Assembly (NCBI GenBank): GCA_025093555.1
Contig: JAIWNF010000044.1
Location: forward strand, 310,001 to 374,000
Source: Circinella umbellata
Lineage: Eukaryota; Mucoromycota; Mucoromycetes; Mucorales; Lichtheimiaceae
Reading direction: 5' to 3'
Length of the DNA stretch: 64,000 bases
Shown here: in pieces, positions 1 through 10,004 of the stretch
How the letters are laid out: each line of letters opens with the position of its first letter
How positions within the stretch are numbered: position 1 is the first letter of the stretch
The notes under the pieces: generated by a model
The model's input: only the letters and a program-made list of their open reading frames with translations
Databases searched by the model: none
Told to the model about the DNA's origin: nothing
Made by a program: the position numbers and the translations under genes

Positions 1-559
1 CACATTAACAAACACTTTTTTTTCGTACGTAGTAGCTCTCTTCTTCTTTATTATTCCTTCGCACATAGTCCATTTTAACCTTTTTCTTTTTACAAACCTT
101 TGATTAAATTATTTCATCTTTTTCTTTCATGATCAACCCAATTTGTTGTCTGTGTACACAGTTTCTTTTCTTTTTTTAACTCCTTTTAAACATTGCCCCT
201 ACCTCCTTTTATTTTTACACTTTCTTTGTTCTTTTGAAATAGTAAATCATTTTCTTGAATCTATTTTGATATATTTTTTTACACATAATCTATTTAACTA
301 TCATTCATACGGATTATCTGCTATTTTATTCTGTTGTTATTATTGTTGTTGCTAGGAAACACGCTCAAAAATTGAATGGATATAAATGATATAAGTAATA
401 ATAATAACAAATAAAAAAGTCAAATGAATGTTATAATAAGAAAAAAAAAAGGTTGAATTAGTTGCAAAAAAGTTATAGTAGATCTAAAATGGAGTGTGTG
501 ATGTGTGTAAGGGGGAGGGCAAGTTTTTTAAAAACAAGTATGCTTTACATTGATTTTGA
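1..559. other. Intergenic DNA at the window edge
   Basis: AT-rich DNA with T-rich and AAT-rich runs. A 70-codon open frame at 143-355 is a Phe/Leu-rich by-product of T-rich sequence and has no recognisable protein features. This stretch lies downstream of the minus-strand TMX2-like gene and probably contains its 3' UTR. Nothing else is supported. Confidence 0.6.
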
Positions 560-1908
560 TTATTTTTCAATAAAAATTCTATCAAGCTGAAATGCTTTGA
601 CAACAGTAGCCTTGAAAAAAAAAGAAAGATTATTATTAAATGTATAAAGGGATCAATACTAATACTAATAATAATAATAATAATTACTTACTGCTTTTTT
701 ACTCCAACCGATACGAGTAATAGTATCTTTTGCAGTCATTGCTGCAGTATTTTTATTTTTATTAGAATCTTGTGTAGTAGGTGTTAATTCAGGTAATCGA
801 CGGATTTGGGAACCATCACGAAATAATAAAAGTGTTGGTAAATCAAAAGAAGCCGGATCACGACTAATTCCATATTCATCAGCAAGATCCGTATAGATAT
901 CAATGTCAATTTTACCTAACCATTAATATTAATATTAATATTATTATCAATCAGCTTTCTCTATTTTTTCTTACTTATAATTCTTATATTTACCAAATTT
1001 AATATGATCCGCAGAGTATTCTAATGATAGCTTGGCTAAAACAGCTTCAAAGTTAAGACATGCTAATGACCAATTAGCATAAAGCATAACAATCCAATAT
1101 CGAGTATGTTCTCCTTCTTTTGTTGTTGCTTTTCCTTTTCCTTTCCCTTTATTTTTCTTTCTATTTGTTGCTTTACTATTACTACTACTCAATTCTTCTT
1201 CTTGACCATCATCCGTTATTTCAGCAATACGTGGCCCTTCTCCAACTTCATTTATATTAGACTGTTTACGACGTTGTACATCTTCACGGAATTTACTTTC
1301 ACTAAGATCAATAATTTTTGTTGGGCCTTGATACCACGGTTGTGGAAATAATGTTGATAGTACTATATTGTATATATACGCATTAATCAAACGAACGAGA
1401 GTTTCTATGCAAAGTCGAAATATAGAGAGACTTTATATTTTACCTATCCAACCACCAAGATAAAGAATTGTTTTAAGCATGCCATATTTCCAATATATCA
1501 TGCAAAATGTAAAAAATTTGGTATATAAAATAAGTACACTAGCAAGTTCCTCGGCAGTACTTGCCATAAATGCTTTCCATACGGAAAATAGAACAAGTGC
1601 AATATGAGCATTCACTTCCGCATCCTATACACATATATATTTCTTTCAATTTAAATTTTCAACTCGAAATCGTCTTATATAATATAATAAATTAATCCCA
1701 CCATTGAAAACATCTTTCTTCTGCGATCCCCGAAAACCCGAAAAAAGTAATAATAAAAAAGAGAAAAAAAAAAGCTTACACTAATGTCACCGTCATTAGA
1801 AAATAAAAGATGTTTTACTGAAAATAAAATAAAAGTACAACCGTAAATTAAATGAATTATATAATAACGATGAAAAAGTCTCTGGCGTAATTCTGCCAGA
1901 CTTGTCAT
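560..1908 (-). CDS. TMX2-like thioredoxin-fold ER membrane protein
   Basis: Five exons: 1780-1908, 1444-1624, 994-1404, 692-915 and 560-610, giving 331 aa; human TMX2 is 296 aa. The start is the MTSLAEL methionine, because upstream in-frame sequence is low complexity. Hydrophobic segments in exons 1-3 suggest several membrane spans. The thioredoxin-like domain starts near residue 205 (YWIVMLYANWSLAC) and continues through HIKFGK, IDIDIYTDLADEYGIS and the cis-Pro segment DLPTLLLFRDG. The redox site reads W215-S-L-A-C219, so it has one cysteine instead of CxxC. Animal TMX2 (SNDC) also lacks CxxC, so a structural or regulatory ER role is more likely than classical oxidoreductase activity. A Lys/Gly-rich linker (KGKGKGK) near residue 190 is an insertion. 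The C-terminus ends RIFIEK, without a clear KKxx signal. The fold assignment is firm; the TMX2 orthology is inferred from the overall order. Confidence 0.86.
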
Positions 1909-2707
1909 TTTTTTTTTTTTTATTTGCGCTTGTTTTTTTTGGGTGCAAGAAAGAAAAAGAAAAGAACTAAATAAAAAAACGCGTGAGGTGTAAGAGTTTA
2001 GCTTGAACTTAAAGCAAATTCGCACATATACATATACATTCGTATATTTTTTTTTGCTGGGTTGATTATCTCTTCTAATTACTAAAATAGAATAATTTGG
2101 TTACCGACACACCCGTCTTCTTTTATTCTGTTTATATATTGCTATTAACTTTTTCATTCAATTACTTGGACAAACGGTTTATTCATTAATTGAACCATGG
2201 TCTATATAGTTATAGATATAATTCTAATAAATCTAGATTAAATACACATGAAAAATAAAAGCTCATGTATCTTTTACAATAATGTTAATAATTTGCAAAA
2301 TACAGTAACTGCTTGACATATAGAATAATGTTCACCTTGTACGATCACCAAGAAAATTGGCTTGTCTTCTTTCACTTGTACAAATATACATTATCATTGT
2401 TTATTTACATTATTAATCTAATAAAAAAACATTTTATATATGTTAAATAGTTACAAAAATAAATAAACTATTACTGACGAAGATAAAACACTTGGACAAA
2501 TACGTAGTAGCCAAATTGCACGTGAAAATGACATTTTGGTTACAAATAGGTTATATTGAAAGTAGTTGATAATTCATGTGGTTTGATATAATTATTTATT
2601 TCAGTTGTTGAGATGAAAAAAAAAGTTTTTGGCTTATCTTTAAAATATAATAATAAAATTTGAAAGAAAAAAAAATAGTCTAGTTGCTAATATAGAACAC
2701 ATATCAA
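1909..2707. other. Intergenic DNA between TMX2-like and thioesterase 1
   Basis: About 800 bp of AT-rich sequence between two minus-strand genes. It must hold the 5' region of the TMX2-like gene and the 3' UTR of thioesterase 1. No further gene, RNA or element is visible. Confidence 0.6.
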
Positions 2708-4158
2708 TTATAACTTGCTTTCACTTGACGCAGAAACTTGTTTTGTTTTACGAGGAATAATACGGAGTTGATGTCTATTTATACAAAAAAATATAGTTTA
2801 AATTAGATTAAGCATTAGTATATATTTCATAATTAAAAAGAAGGTTATATATACCTAGTAGTTGCTAATAATTCTCCTTGCTCATCATAAACACAGCCAT
2901 CCATATCCCATCGCCCATGAATAACATTACAAACTTCATAAGATAAATAAGCACGCCGTATAGGTGTCTTGATAGGTCTTTTAAATTGAATTTCATATTG
3001 TAATGTCGGCTTCCAACTATTAGTTACTTCAAAATCAACATTCTTGTTCATCAATGTTCCAAGTGGATCAGCATACATATCGAAAAAATAAACAATAGCC
3101 AAATTGTCCACTGGTCGTCCATCTGCAAACTCAAATGCATAATGAAGTTTAGAATCATTTTTAGTTATATCATGATACATTTTAAGCGTTTCATCGCCTT
3201 CACATTGAGCAGGTAATTGTATTAAACTCTCTATTGGACTTGGTTTATAAACATCATCCGGTAATCCACCTCGTTGTTGTGAAAAACCTCGTTCAGGTCT
3301 GGTACCGCTTAAACTAATGACAGCAAAGTTTTTAATCAAGTAATCGTCTTTGGTATCATAGTAGGCATTTAATGTATCCAATGGATTCATGTTGCTATCT
3401 GCATCTCGACGTTGTTTTAACTTGACGACAAATGTACACATGCCTTTGTCACTAGCCTTAATTGTTTCTAACTCAACAATGAATGGTGCTGTTGTTCCTG
3501 GATTTACAAAAAATGTGTTCATCGAAATTGGATATCGTCCGGGATAACGTCGCATGGTTACTTTCATCATAACAGAAGCCATATAACCTAAATGAGTAGA
3601 TATATTATAAATCCGTCAATCATCTTTTTCCTTCCTTCCAATTAACCATTCAACTCATAGATTTTTTCTACTCACCACCCTATTGTTTTACAATAAAAAT
3701 ATCCAACACACATAGAAAAATATAGAACGAGAAAGTTTTACGATTAGTTAAACAAAGAAAAAAAACGCATAAAAAGTAATTGAACATTTCATTAAATAAT
3801 TTGGAATTACCAGAGTAACACCCCCTGCTGCCCATTGCTATATAAAAAATAGAATCAAGAATTCATTCGAGATCAGTTGTCTTTTTTTTCTGTCTTATTT
3901 GGCTGACAAGAAACCTATTTCCAAGTAGGAAAAAAAAGAATCTTACACGATGTAAATAACCAGAATAAACTGAACGTGCTGTAATATCACCTAAATAACA
4001 GTGTTCAGTAACTCTATCAAATTCATGTCGTTGTTCCATTACTGTTTCTACTTTTTTTATGATTACTATAGAGAAAGAAAAGTAAAAAAAGTTGTTTTTT
4101 GTGTGGGGGGGGGGTGAAACTTTGTATGATTGTATATACCTGTGTCACATAATTGCAT
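2708..4158 (-). CDS. Peroxisomal acyl-CoA thioesterase-like protein 1 (hotdog fold, C-terminal SKL)
   Basis: Six exons: 4140-4158, 3947-4065, 3811-3837, micro-exon 3676-3679, 2855-3587 and 2708-2774, giving 322 aa. The 4-nt exon (GGTG) restores the family Gly-Gly-Tyr motif (G56-G57-Y58); skipping it shifts the frame to an early stop. The N-terminal hotdog half contains QWAAGGVTL-GGYMASVMMKV and TAPFIVELETIKASDKG. The C-terminal half contains SWKPTLQYEIQFK and RWDMDGCVYDEQGELLATTRHQ; the final His-Gln is where acyl-CoA thioesterases of the 4HBT_3/TesB type carry their catalytic Gln. The last three residues are Ser-Lys-Leu, a canonical PTS1, so peroxisomal matrix location is predicted. It has a paralog on the same strand 1.7 kb away with the same first-exon-block length (46 codons) and the same micro-exon. 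Substrate chain length cannot be read from sequence. The start is the first methionine that fits both phase and the paralog. Confidence 0.85.
3676..3679 (-). other. 4-nt micro-exon GGTG of thioesterase 1
   Basis: On the minus strand the context reads AATAG|GGTG|GTGAGT, so a canonical acceptor and donor flank only four bases. Inserted between the 27-nt exon 3811-3837 (phase 0) and the exon starting at 3587 (phase 1) it gives Gly-Gly-Tyr and keeps the frame. Direct joining of the two larger exons gives a stop within a few codons. Confidence 0.82.
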
Positions 4159-5841
4159 ATTGCTGCTGACGGCGTGGGATTCAATGACGGCGGCATTTTT
4201 TCCCGATACGGTACAGAAATATGTATCGTTTCTTATGAAATCTATCTTTTTTTAAAGTATAGAAATATATGGTTACAAAAAAAGGAAGAAATGTATACTT
4301 TATATATATAGTGGATACAGTAATATCATTGGAAAATGAGAGAAGGATGTGGGAAATACCTTACATAACTTAAACCACTGGGTCTTGAAATCAATATACG
4401 TACGTACGTATGGATTAAGAAGTCAATAAGGCACAAATATGCTGATACGTACATATTAAACACATATATAAAGTACCTCCCTTTTATGAGTGCGTGTGAG
4501 ATTGCTGGCTCTAATGACTAAACGTAAATAATAAAACTTGGCCTTCATTTGATATTGGTGTTTTACAGCAACATATTTGACACAAGCATTTTTTTCAAAA
4601 ATTGACGTTTCCATTGAAATTGAACAAAAAGAAGCAAGATACAAGATACGGAACGCACCACTCAATCAAACTTGAGTGGAAAATAATCATAACGGTTTAT
4701 CTCAACAATAAAATATAGAGATTCCTTCTTCATTCGTGCATCATAAAACTGATCGCCATAGTAACCCAAGAGAGAGACATCGGGTATTGATTTGTTGATT
4801 ACACAAGAGCATATACTATTCGTATGAAACACGAGGCCATAAATATAAAGGAAAGAAGCAAAAAATCAATGCAGGTTGTTTTTCTTTTTAGGGGAAGAAC
4901 TTAATGTGACCCTATATCATATCAAGAAATCGTACGCATATATTTTAGTGCTTTATAGGTTCGAAATGTCCGTCCGTAATAAACCCCTTCCAGTGCCATA
5001 GTAACCACGTAAAGCTTTCATTACCAATTAAAGCCTCTGGTTTTTATTTTCATCTTTTCTCAACGTATGACGTTCCTATTCCATTGGGTTTGATTAATTA
5101 GTTTAAAAAAGTATGTATACAATAAAAGCAGTAGAAATAGAGAATTCGAATATATATATGATATAGTTTCCTGGACGTACGTAAAGTTAAGAGACCCTAT
5201 ATATATGCCAAAATGCCAGGAACAAATTAACATCAGACTAATAATGTATACAATCCCAATAATCAGCAGTTTATATCTATAGTATCCACTCTATATTATT
5301 TCATTGTTTATCAAATACTATTATATATTATTGAAACTTATTGAAGGATTGTTTTCTTGAAAACGATAAATAAATGATACTGAATATTAATCAATGGATC
5401 ATTTGGATAAAAATGAAGATTATTTTATGTATTATCGAAAATTCGCGGCTGTGAGCTCAATGCTGTGGCAATTGATTTTATTATACTAAATTTAACTACT
5501 ATAGATCAGTATTTACTTTTCACAAAAAAAAAAGAGTAGATATCCCTTTGACAATTATATCTGGAAAAGTAATCTGAGAAATATATGGTTTGTTGTCTAT
5601 TTTTCTATGCAAAGTTTATTTCATGAAGTATTACGAAAGAAATTTTCCTTTTTATGCGAAATCTATTTGACTGATGAAAGAATGGATAATGGTGCCATGA
5701 GAGAGAGAGAGAGAGATATCATGGTGATGAGTATGACTTATACAACATGCAGCCATTAAGGGATGGGGAGAAACTATGATGACGATGAAATTAAATATAT
5801 ATATAAATGATAACTAAGTTGAAAAATTAATGAATTTGAAT
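4159..5841. other. Intergenic DNA between the two thioesterase genes
   Basis: About 1.7 kb of AT-rich DNA carrying the 5' region of thioesterase 1 and the 3' flank of thioesterase 2. It contains a TACGTACGTACGTA palindromic run near 4397-4410, another CGTACGTA near 5175 and a (GA)9 tract at 5699-5716. The 69-codon frame at 4456-4665 has no coding character. No RNA gene is seen. Confidence 0.6.
5699..5716. repeat. (GA)9 microsatellite
   Basis: Perfect GA dinucleotide run about 125 bp beyond the stop codon of the minus-strand thioesterase 2, so it may lie in its 3' flank. Confidence 0.9.
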
Positions 5842-7251
5842 CTAAAGCTTTGATGGCAAAGAAGTTCCAACATTACGCTCCCAAGGAACAACTAAACATT
5901 GATGTCTTGTAATAGCCAGTAAATTTTGATCTTGATCATATAAAGCACCATCCAAATCAAATCGATTATTAACAATATGAGGAACCTTGAATGTAGCTAT
6001 GACATTTTGTGTATTTTTGGGTATCATTTTGAATTGAACTTCAAGTTGTAATGTTGGCATCCAATATTTATTTTTACCCATGACTTCAGATCCTAAAGAA
6101 TACAATGGATTGACGAAAAGATCGGCCCAGTAGGGAATGCTTTTAAAATCAGTTAAGCGGCCATCTTTAAAAACGTAACCATGATGGATTTCTGCTTTGC
6201 CTGGTCGGATGGTGTTGCCTTGTGCATCATATTTAGGATAGGTTGATTTATCTTGATAAAGATCAACGTATTCTTCCATGAACTCCATTTTGGTAAGTTC
6301 CATTGAGGCCATAGAAGGTGGTACAGGTGCTACTCCAGTTTCGCCCTTTGATAAGGTCAATCCAGTTTCTCCATCCATATTTGTCATGGTAATAATACTA
6401 AGTGTCTTGGTAACATACTGGCTTGGATCATATTCTTCTAATCTTTCTGGGACTCTGTTATTTCCTTCATTAAAAACCTAAATAAGTAAAAAAAAAAAAA
6501 AGATAAGAATCAATTATGGCGCGGGAAAAGAGAAATAAGGAAGGGGGAGAAGATAGAAAACAAACCTTGGGTTGTCGAAGAGCAGCTTTTACAACAACAA
6601 AACCTTTTTTACTTGGTTTAAGTCCCGTAATTTCAACAATAAAAGGTCCACCTTCAGTCTTTTTGAAGAAAAATGTATTGAGTGATGCTGGATGTTGTTG
6701 ATGCTTTGTAGAAAATTGTTGAAGGACAGCATTTAATGAAAGAGCCACAACATAACCTATATAAAGAAACGATTATCATCATCAGCTTCTAATTTATTTA
6801 TTTATATATTTTTTGAAAATAATGTGTGTTCACAAACACAGAAAATTTTGGTTGCTTGTCACACAACAGGTTAAATAATTTTTTTTTCTTCTTACCGCCC
6901 TAAAATTATTTTATTATTTAGAAAAACATGTGAGTATAACCAGTTTATGTAAAAATAGAGATATAAAAAAAATTACTTACAGAAGGAACTTGACCGATTG
7001 CCCAGGCCTATAAAACAAAAAGAACAAGAATGACCGTGATGCAATAGTTAAAAAATATTATTCAAAAAAAAAAAAGATTTTCCTGATATACCAAATACAA
7101 AACATATATTTACAGTATTCACACGACCGGCATAAAAAGTAACCCCATCCGATTCACCAATGTAGTACGACTCAGTTGCTTGATCAAAATCATATTTTAC
7201 TTGTTGCTTTTCAGTTGATACTACTGTTGTTGTCATGGTTTCAGCTACCAT
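5842..7251 (-). CDS. Peroxisomal acyl-CoA thioesterase-like protein 2 (hotdog fold, C-terminal SKL)
   Basis: Five exons: 7114-7251, 6981-7007, micro-exon 6896-6899, 6566-6756 and 5842-6477, giving 331 aa. It is a clear paralog of the gene at 2708-4158. Shared blocks are AWAIGQVPS-GGYVVALSLNAV, a Gly-Pro-Phe-Ile-Val-Glu strand, YWMPTLQLEVQFK, and NRFDLDGALYDQDQNLLAIT followed by RHQ, with the Gln at the catalytic position used by hotdog acyl-CoA thioesterases. It ends Pro-Ser-Lys-Leu, a PTS1 peroxisomal signal. The GGCG micro-exon supplies Gly56-Gly57 exactly as in the paralog. Intron positions differ further on: this gene has an extra intron at 6478-6565 and lacks the last intron of the paralog. 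A Met/Gly-rich insertion (MDGETGLTLSKGETGV) lies mid-protein. Start chosen at MVAETMTTT; the Met six codons later is possible. The product probably hydrolyses acyl-CoA in peroxisomes, with substrate unknown. Confidence 0.85.
6896..6899 (-). other. 4-nt micro-exon GGCG of thioesterase 2
   Basis: Minus-strand context TTTTAG|GGCG|GTAAGA. It joins the 27-nt exon 6981-7007 (phase 0) to the exon starting at 6756 and encodes the Gly-Gly preceding Tyr-Val-Val. It has the same length, phase and encoded residues as the micro-exon of the paralog. Confidence 0.84.
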
Positions 7252-7621
7252 TATATTAAAAATATCGAATAAAAAAAATTGAAGGTAAAGATAAAAAAAA
7301 GATGACAATGATGAAAAAAAACCCTTATATATATATATACATACAGGTGTATCTAATCAAGAAAGAATAGTGTCCCGATTTGTCTTTGTCATCGTTTCGC
7401 TCTTTTAAAATACAATCGTGTTATGGATAAATTTATTTATCCTTTAAAAAAATGAAAAAATAGTACTCGTGTGTTTTTTTATTTGATCCGTTGTCGGTGT
7501 TATTATTATTTTTCCCATTTTTTGTGTGTATGTGCTTTTGAATTTTTGTTTAAGGTAGAAAAAAATAATATGTATAAAATCAAAGCTAATAATAAAAAGA
7601 AAGAGGTAAAAGATAAATAAA
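7252..7621. other. Intergenic DNA between thioesterase 2 and the GATA factor
   Basis: About 370 bp, AT-rich, with a short TA run near 7329. It should hold the promoter of thioesterase 2 and the 3' UTR of the GATA gene. No gene is visible in it. Confidence 0.6.
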
Positions 7622-10004
7622 CTATAAAAATGGTTGGACATGAGATTGTTGTTGAGACGTATTATTGTTGCTGCTAATGACATAATGATAAGAAGTCGGT
7701 GTTGTTGATGCAGAAGGTAAAAGCTGTACAATAGAAGATGGTGAATTATTGTTATTATTATTATTATCATTGATGGGTGTTGCTGTTTTGGTTTTTTTAC
7801 TGGGTCGTCGTGTTGTGGATGCTGCTGTTGCAGTGGGTGTTTCCATATTTTCCACGCGTTGTCGTTTTTTAATTATATCTGATTTAAGGGATAGAGGTCG
7901 ACGTTGATTATGCAATTTTAAACTATTATATTTATTTATTTATTTATTAAGAATATAATATAATTTTTATTACTTTATAATAAAAAGATAGTAATAATGA
8001 AATGGCGAATAACACTTACTATAATCCACAAGCATTACAAAGAGGATTACCATGATTATCTCGCCGCCATAATGGAGTCATTGAAGTAGCACAATTCAAA
8101 CAAACAGGTTGTTGCAAATTATCCTCTTCATTATTATTATTACCACCACGTGCATCTTTTCGTCCCGAATGTGGCTTCAAATGCTTCGGACGTGGTGCAT
8201 TATGCAGTTTTAGACTAATTTTATATTATTATTTTTTGGTAAGTTGTTCATGAATATTTCTATGTGTTTACTTTCTCCGATTTCACACCTACCACCCAAA
8301 ATAAGTTACGGGGTTCTAGACTTATTATATTACTTACTATAGGCCGCATGCATTGCATAATAATTCATCTTCTGAAGATCTACGCCAAAGTGGGGTTTGT
8401 GTAGTATAACAATTACTACATACAGGAGATTGGCCCTCTTGATTTGTTATACTGCTACTTTTTACTGGTAATGCTCGCCTTACTGTTGTCGTTGAATTAT
8501 TACGACTGCTGTTCCGATGTGTAGTTGATGTTGATGATGAATGACTTTTTTGTTGGGTGGTTGATGGGAAATGAAGGGTACTGATATACACATGATTGTT
8601 GATCTTTTTATTTTTTACATGAATGTTGCGATTATTGCTGTTTTTTTTATTATTTTTATGTATAGGCGAAGTAGGTGCAGATGAAGTATTACCCAATGTT
8701 GCTTTTGGTGTTTTTCCTGCGGTATTTGTTGCTATTACTTTTGGTATTGGTGTGAGTGAATTAATGTTCTTCTTGTTGTGCATCGTTGATGATGATACTA
8801 CATCATTATGCTGCCGGAGTTCCTGTGGAAAAGACGTCATCATGCTTCCAACGGGTACCTGATCTTGCAATTGAGTTTGGGGAATTAATAATTTTTCTAC
8901 GGATTCAAGTGTTTCCCGAGGTAAAGTCGATAATAATTTATTATATAAATTGCCATTTGGTACTGGGGATGGAATTGCACCAGAAACATAAAATGCTGCT
9001 GCCGTTAAATCACAGTTGTTGTTGCCTATGCGTTCGGGAAGGAAATCCCACTGTGCAGCAAGAATTTCTTGATCACATGATGTAGTGTTAGCATTATTAC
9101 TATAATTACTATGAGATGTGACATTATTAAAGATATTCTGAATTGACTGGTCTGTCATTATGGCTGTTGTTGCTGCTGGTTGCATTATCGTCGATGTTTG
9201 TCTATAAACGGGACTATTCGGAACAGATTGAATTGGAGTAGCACCAAGTACATGAACCCCGCTATCATTATTTCCTTGATCAGCATAATAGGTTATCATG
9301 GTATCATTATTAGCAGCAGCAGAAGTAGTGGTAGTAGTGGTAGTAGTAGGCTGCTGTGTTAAACCAGTATCAAGAGCGACGGAAGAAAAAATGGTTGTAT
9401 TATTAACATTATTGTCATTGTTATTATTAAATGGGGCCATAGTCTCAGCAGTTTGTTGGTGTTGTTGCTGCCAAACCATGTTTGGTAAGGTCTCCGCCAT
9501 CGGATGGTATGTGCTTTCATCAACTGCTTGAATAGTATGTTTATTCTGTTGTTGTTCACATGACTGATCATAATCTTGCTCAGTGATCTTTTGACGGAAT
9601 AGTTGTTCATGTTGTTGGTGTCGAAGCATACGTCGATATTCGATCTGTTGTTGAATTGCAATTGTTAATGGTTTGGGGGAAGGAGGAGGAGGTTCTAATG
9701 GTGGTGTTATTGCTGGCGGTTGTTTCTCCTCCTTATCCGTATCAAATATATTAGTCATTTTTGATTGTTGTTCTAGCTGTTGAGTTGTATTGTGCTTCTT
9801 TTTTTCATTATTATCAACGGAGGAATTATTAGTATTATTATTATGAACAAACCAAAGCCTCCATGATAAATTTTCGAGCCGAGAACCATTTTCTAATGAA
9901 TCTTTGACTTTGGTACAGACTTTCCAAGTTTCACGTAATTCATTTACAGAATCAATTTTGTGAAAAGGTGTATTACTTGTGAACTTCAACGTTATAGGTG
10001 GCAT
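7622..10004 (-). CDS. AreA/NIT2-type GATA transcription factor with two zinc fingers
   Basis: Three exons: 8338-10004, 8020-8214 and 7622-7922, giving 720 aa. The N-terminus (about residues 18-52, including [20 protein letters not shown] and then SWRLW) matches the conserved N-terminal domain of fungal AreA/Gaf1 GATA factors (DUF1752 type). A long Gln/Asn/Thr-rich region follows. Finger 1 has Cys529, 532, 550 and 553 (C-x2-C-x17-C-x2-C, TPLWRR); finger 2 has Cys594, 597, 615 and 618, same spacing. Finger 2 is followed by [16 protein letters not shown], the basic tail of AreA/NIT2, which points to nitrogen-type GATA recognition. Most AreA proteins have one finger and the iron regulators (SreA) have two with a Cys-rich spacer; here the spacer has no Cys. 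Each finger exon ends at the same place, inside the Tyr after CNACGL. It is predicted to be a nuclear DNA-binding regulator, possibly of nitrogen metabolism. Confidence 0.92.

Noticed and set aside
4140..4200. Alternative thioesterase 1 start in the frame MPPSLNPTPS
   Set aside because: It joins the next exon in the wrong phase and hits TAA at once; the ATG at 4158 fits.
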